Of a stretch of 8,991 nucleotides of DNA, positions 6,678 through 8,991 are shown piece after piece; the first letter of the stretch is position 1, and every line of letters starts with the position of its first letter. Position numbers and translations under genes: made by a program. The stretch is taken from assembly GCA_020849825.1 (NCBI GenBank), contig JADZFP010000589.1, positions 1-8,991 on the forward strand. Reading direction: 5' to 3'. The notes beneath the pieces are model-generated. The model saw only the letters and a list, made by a program, of their open reading frames with translations. It ran no database searches and was not told the origin of the DNA. This DNA is from Saprospiraceae bacterium (GTDB lineage Bacteria; Bacteroidota; Bacteroidia; Chitinophagales; Saprospiraceae).

Positions 6678-8648
6678 ATGATTACCGCCAAAACCGTCCG
6701 TGAAATCCTCGACGCCGTCCGGATCGAAGAAGTGATCGAGGATTTTGTGAGCCTGCGCCGCCGCGGGGTCAATCTGATCGGTTTGTGCCCGTTTCACCAC
6801 GAAAAAACGCCCTCGTTCAACGTCAACCCCACGCGCAACATTTTCAAATGCTTCGGCTGCGGTAAAGCCGGCGATGCCGTCACTTTTTTGCGCGAACACG
6901 AGCAGTTTACCTACCCCGAAGCCCTGCGCTGGCTGGCCAAAAAATACAATATCGAGATCGAGGAGGTCGAACTCACGCCCGAACAGCGGGCGGCCGACCA
7001 AATGGCCGAGTCGCTGTACATCGTCAACGATTTTGCCCTCAAACACTTCCAGGAACAGTTGTTCGATACCGACGAAGGAAAGTCCGTCGCCCTGCAGTAT
7101 TTTCGGCAGCGCGGCCTGAGGGAAGAGACCATCCGCACCTTCGGCCTGGGCTACGCCCCCGACCTGCGCGACCTGCTGCTGCAACGCGCCCGCGCCACCG
7201 GCCATTCGGTCGAATTGCTTAAAAAAACGGGCTTGAGCAGCGCCGACGGCTCCCGCGATTTTTTCCGGGGCAGGGTCATGTTTGCCATTCACAACCTTTC
7301 GGGTAAAGTAGCGGCGTTTGCCGGCCGGACGATGTCGAACGACAAAACCGTTCCGAAATACATCAACAGTCCGGAAACCGAGATTTACGTCAAAAACAAA
7401 ACGCTTTACGGCGCTTATCAGGCCAAAAAAGCCATCCGGCAACAGGATGAGTGCATCCTCGTGGAAGGCTACATGGACGTGATTTCGCTCTATCAGGCCG
7501 GTATTGAAAACGTGGTGGCCAGCAGCGGCACTTCGCTGACGGAGGGGCAACTCAACCTGATTCGCCGCAATACGAACAACCTCAAAATCCTGTACGACGG
7601 CGATCCGGCAGGCATTAAAGCCGCTTTGCGCGGACTCGACCTGGCCCTCGAGCAAGACCTGAACGTGCGCATCGTGCTGCTGCCCGAAGGCGAAGACCCC
7701 GACAGCTACGTGCAAAAAGTAGGCAGCGAGGCGTTTCTGGAATACGTGGCGCGGGAGGCAAAGGATTTTATCCTGTTCAAAACCAGGCTGTTGCTGGAAG
7801 ATACCAAAGGCGATCCGATCAAAAAATCGAGCCTGGTCAAAGACATTGTTGCCAGTATCGCCCGCATCCCCGACCCGATCAAGCGCAGCGTGTATCAAAA
7901 AGAATGCGCCAGTTTGCTCGACGTGGCCGAACCGGCCCTGGTGGAGGAAACCAACAAACTGATTACCCAAAGCCTGAAAAAACAGGAAGAGCGCAAAGCC
8001 CGCGCCCCCGAAGCCGCCTCCGATTCGCCCGACGCGCAGCCCAACCCGGAAGTGCCGGTGGAAGACCCCGCTTTCGTGCGGCCGCGGGAAAAAAACATGG
8101 CGCGCGGCGATGAGTATCAGGAGCGCGATATCATCCGCCTGCTGGTGCAGTTTGGCAGCCAAACCCTGCCCGAGGGCATTTCGGTGGCGGAATACATACT
8201 TGCAGATATCGAGGACTCTCTGGGCAATTTCGACAACCCCCTTTATGGTAAAATCGCCACGGAGTGTCACGATTTGTTGTTTCAGGGCCGTACGCCCGAT
8301 GTGGAATTTTTCCTTCAGCACGACAATCCGGCTGTGCGCGAACTGGCGGTGGATTTGATGTCGTCGGCCTGGGAACTGTCGCCCAACTGGGAAGAGCGCT
8401 ACAATTATCCCCTTCAGAATCAGAAGCCGCCGGAAGAGAACTTTGACCTGGATGCCCGCAAGGCAGTTGATCTTTTCAAGATTCGGAAAATCGAAAAAAT
8501 GATCCAGGTGATGAAAACGCGTATCCAGGCAGCGGAGAAAGAACAGGACGACGAATTGTGGACGCGGTACATGAAAATCCTGATGAAACTCAACGAAACG
8601 CTCGCGGAAATCGGTCGTAAAAGCGGGATGGTGGTGCGGCCGAAATAG
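6678..8648 (+). CDS. dnaG: DNA primase
   Basis: Makes the RNA primers for lagging-strand and origin DNA synthesis, working with the replicative helicase DnaB. 656 residues, normal for Bacteroidota primases. The N-terminal CHC2 zinc-binding domain shows Cys37, His40, Cys58 and Cys61 (CPFHHEKTPSF and FKCFGCGKAGD). The catalytic core has FGLGYAPD (155-162), FFRGRVMFAIHN (195-206) and KYINSPET (227-234). The TOPRIM metal-binding parts are LVEGYMDVISL (261-271, Glu263) and YDGDPAG (306-312, Asp307 and Asp309). A Pro/Ala/Glu-rich linker at about 436-475 leads to a poorly conserved C-terminal region (about 478-656) in the place of the helicase-binding domain; it is helical and charged near the end (KIRKIEKMIQVMKTRIQAAE). 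The ATG at 6678 gives the usual family start. A single-gene transcript is likely: a hairpin and promoter lie before it and a repeat array after it. Confidence 0.97.
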   Translation: MITAKTVREILDAVRIEEVIEDFVSLRRRGVNLIGLCPFHHEKTPSFNVNPTRNIFKCFGCGKAGDAVTFLREHEQFTYPEALRWLAKKYNIEIEEVELTPEQRAADQMAESLYIVNDFALKHFQEQLFDTDEGKSVALQYFRQRGLREETIRTFGLGYAPDLRDLLLQRARATGHSVELLKKTGLSSADGSRDFFRGRVMFAIHNLSGKVAAFAGRTMSNDKTVPKYINSPETEIYVKNKTLYGAYQAKKAIRQQDECILVEGYMDVISLYQAGIENVVASSGTSLTEGQLNLIRRNTNNLKILYDGDPAGIKAALRGLDLALEQDLNVRIVLLPEGEDPDSYVQKVGSEAFLEYVAREAKDFILFKTRLLLEDTKGDPIKKSSLVKDIVASIARIPDPIKRSVYQKECASLLDVAEPALVEETNKLITQSLKKQEERKARAPEAASDSPDAQPNPEVPVEDPAFVRPREKNMARGDEYQERDIIRLLVQFGSQTLPEGISVAEYILADIEDSLGNFDNPLYGKIATECHDLLFQGRTPDVEFFLQHDNPAVRELAVDLMSSAWELSPNWEERYNYPLQNQKPPEENFDLDARKAVDLFKIRKIEKMIQVMKTRIQAAEKEQDDELWTRYMKILMKLNETLAEIGRKSGMVVRPK

Positions 8649-8654
8649 AGAGAG

Positions 8655-8678
8655 ACATACATTTTGCCGCGATGCGGC
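8655..8678. repeat. Inverted-orientation copy 1 of the post-dnaG hairpin repeat
   Basis: ACATACATT followed by TT and the 13-nt core GCCGCGATGCGGC (8666-8678). The core is a 5-bp stem with a GAT triloop. It begins 17 nt after the dnaG stop codon. It is the reverse complement of the cores at 8795 onward. No T-run follows, so it does not look like a simple terminator. Confidence 0.7.
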
Positions 8679-8702
8679 GCCTTACGTTCACGCTTATCTT
8701 CC

Positions 8703-8732
8703 GATGCTACATACGTTGTGCCGCGATGCGGC
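8703..8732. repeat. Inverted-orientation copy 2 of the post-dnaG hairpin repeat
   Basis: GATGCTACATACGTTGT plus the core GCCGCGATGCGGC (8720-8732). Its core lies 54 nt after that of copy 1. It matches the reverse complement of 8795-8824 at 27 of 30 positions, giving a pair of inverted arms around a 62-nt interior. Confidence 0.75.
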
Positions 8733-8739
8733 AGGGCTA

Positions 8740-8751
8740 GGAAGTACTTCC
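8740..8751. other. 12-bp perfect palindrome GGAAGTACTTCC
   Basis: A 12-bp perfect palindrome in the single-copy stretch between the two orientations of the repeat array. It could be a protein-binding site or chance; there is no further support. Confidence 0.4.
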
Positions 8752-8794
8752 GTAAGAGGCAACTATTAGCCAAGATTTTCAACATGCCATTTTT

Positions 8795-8991
8795 GCCGCA
8801 TCGCGGCCCAATGTAAGTAGCATCCGTCGGTCGCCGCGAGGACGCCACGCGCCGCATCGCGGCCCAATGTATGTAGTAGCATCCGTCGGTCGCCGCGAGG
8901 ACGCCACATGCCGCATCGCGGCCCAATGTAAGTAGCATCCGTCGGTCGCCGCGAGGACGCCACGCGCCGCATCGCGGCCCAATGTAAGTAG
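8795..8991. repeat. Tandem array of a 56-59 bp unit, 3.5 copies, running off the window
   Basis: Four copies of a 26-29 nt segment starting with the core GCCGCATCGCGGC and continuing CCCAATGTA lie at 8795-8820, 8851-8879, 8910-8935 and 8966-8991. They are separated by three 30-nt segments whose first 28 nt are identical (CATCCGTCGGTCGCCGCGAG and on) and whose last two bases are GC, AT and GC. Unit lengths are 56, 59 and 56 nt; the second copy has three extra bases (TGTAGTAG for AGTAG). No coding gene is supported in 8649-8991: the open frames there are the repeat translated. Confidence 0.9.

Noticed and set aside
6654..8321. 555-codon minus-strand open frame opposite dnaG
   Set aside because: It overlaps a well-supported primase on the other strand and has no signal or domain of its own.
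8666..8678. Terminator for dnaG
   Set aside because: The stem is only 5 bp and no T-run follows. The same core recurs many times in the array, so a repeat origin is the better explanation.
8420..8982. Minus-strand open frames with repeated RRPTDATYIGPRCG-like peptides
   Set aside because: These are the tandem DNA repeat translated in different frames; no start site or family resemblance supports a gene.
8795..8991. CRISPR array (about 26-29 nt repeats with 30-nt intervals)
   Set aside because: The intervals are identical apart from two bases, whereas CRISPR spacers are unique. No cas gene is visible. This is a plain tandem repeat.

Overview
The window looks like a chromosomal segment from a member of the Bacteroidota, plausibly a Saprospiria- or Cytophagia-like lineage (lineage is inferred). 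Three things point there: a secreted protein with a C-terminal type IX secretion (T9SS) sorting domain; a porT-like gene directly after a menaquinone methyltransferase gene; and TAnnTTTG-type -7 promoter elements in place of recognisable Shine-Dalgarno sites.

Layout, left to right. (1) Position 3-431: the nearly complete 3' part of a small Cys-rich secreted or lipoprotein gene, closed by a strong hairpin terminator (464-503). (2) 546-2846: a large multidomain secreted protein (signal peptide, fibronectin-III-like modules, PPC-like domain, Ig/PKD-like domain, T9SS sorting domain). (3) 2847-3074: a convergent intergenic region holding a 17-bp-stem hairpin and a half copy of the same 'CTTTGCGGCTTTGC' repeat. 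(4) 3075-4940, minus strand: nadE, glutamine-dependent NAD+ synthetase, interrupted in frame by about 80 codons of GC-rich palindromic repeat DNA. (5) A divergent promoter region (4941-5054) with one TACCTTTG element for each direction. (6) 5055-5789 ubiE/menG, and (7) 5762-6502 porT-like, overlapping and probably co-transcribed. (8) 6503-6677: a 30-bp-stem hairpin of the 'CTTTGCGG' repeat family, then a promoter. (9) 6678-8648: dnaG, DNA primase. (10) 8649-8991: no gene, but a complex array of short repeats built around a 13-nt hairpin core, two copies in one orientation and then four in the other with 56-59 bp spacing, running off the window edge.

The genes are mostly housekeeping: NAD synthesis, menaquinone methylation and replication priming. 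The functional link is T9SS: porT encodes part of the export machinery, and the 546-2846 product looks like a cargo of that machinery. The most unusual content is the repeat DNA: in-frame palindromic elements inside an essential gene, a dispersed intergenic hairpin family, and the mosaic array after dnaG. I see no CRISPR array, RNA gene, transposase or defence system.
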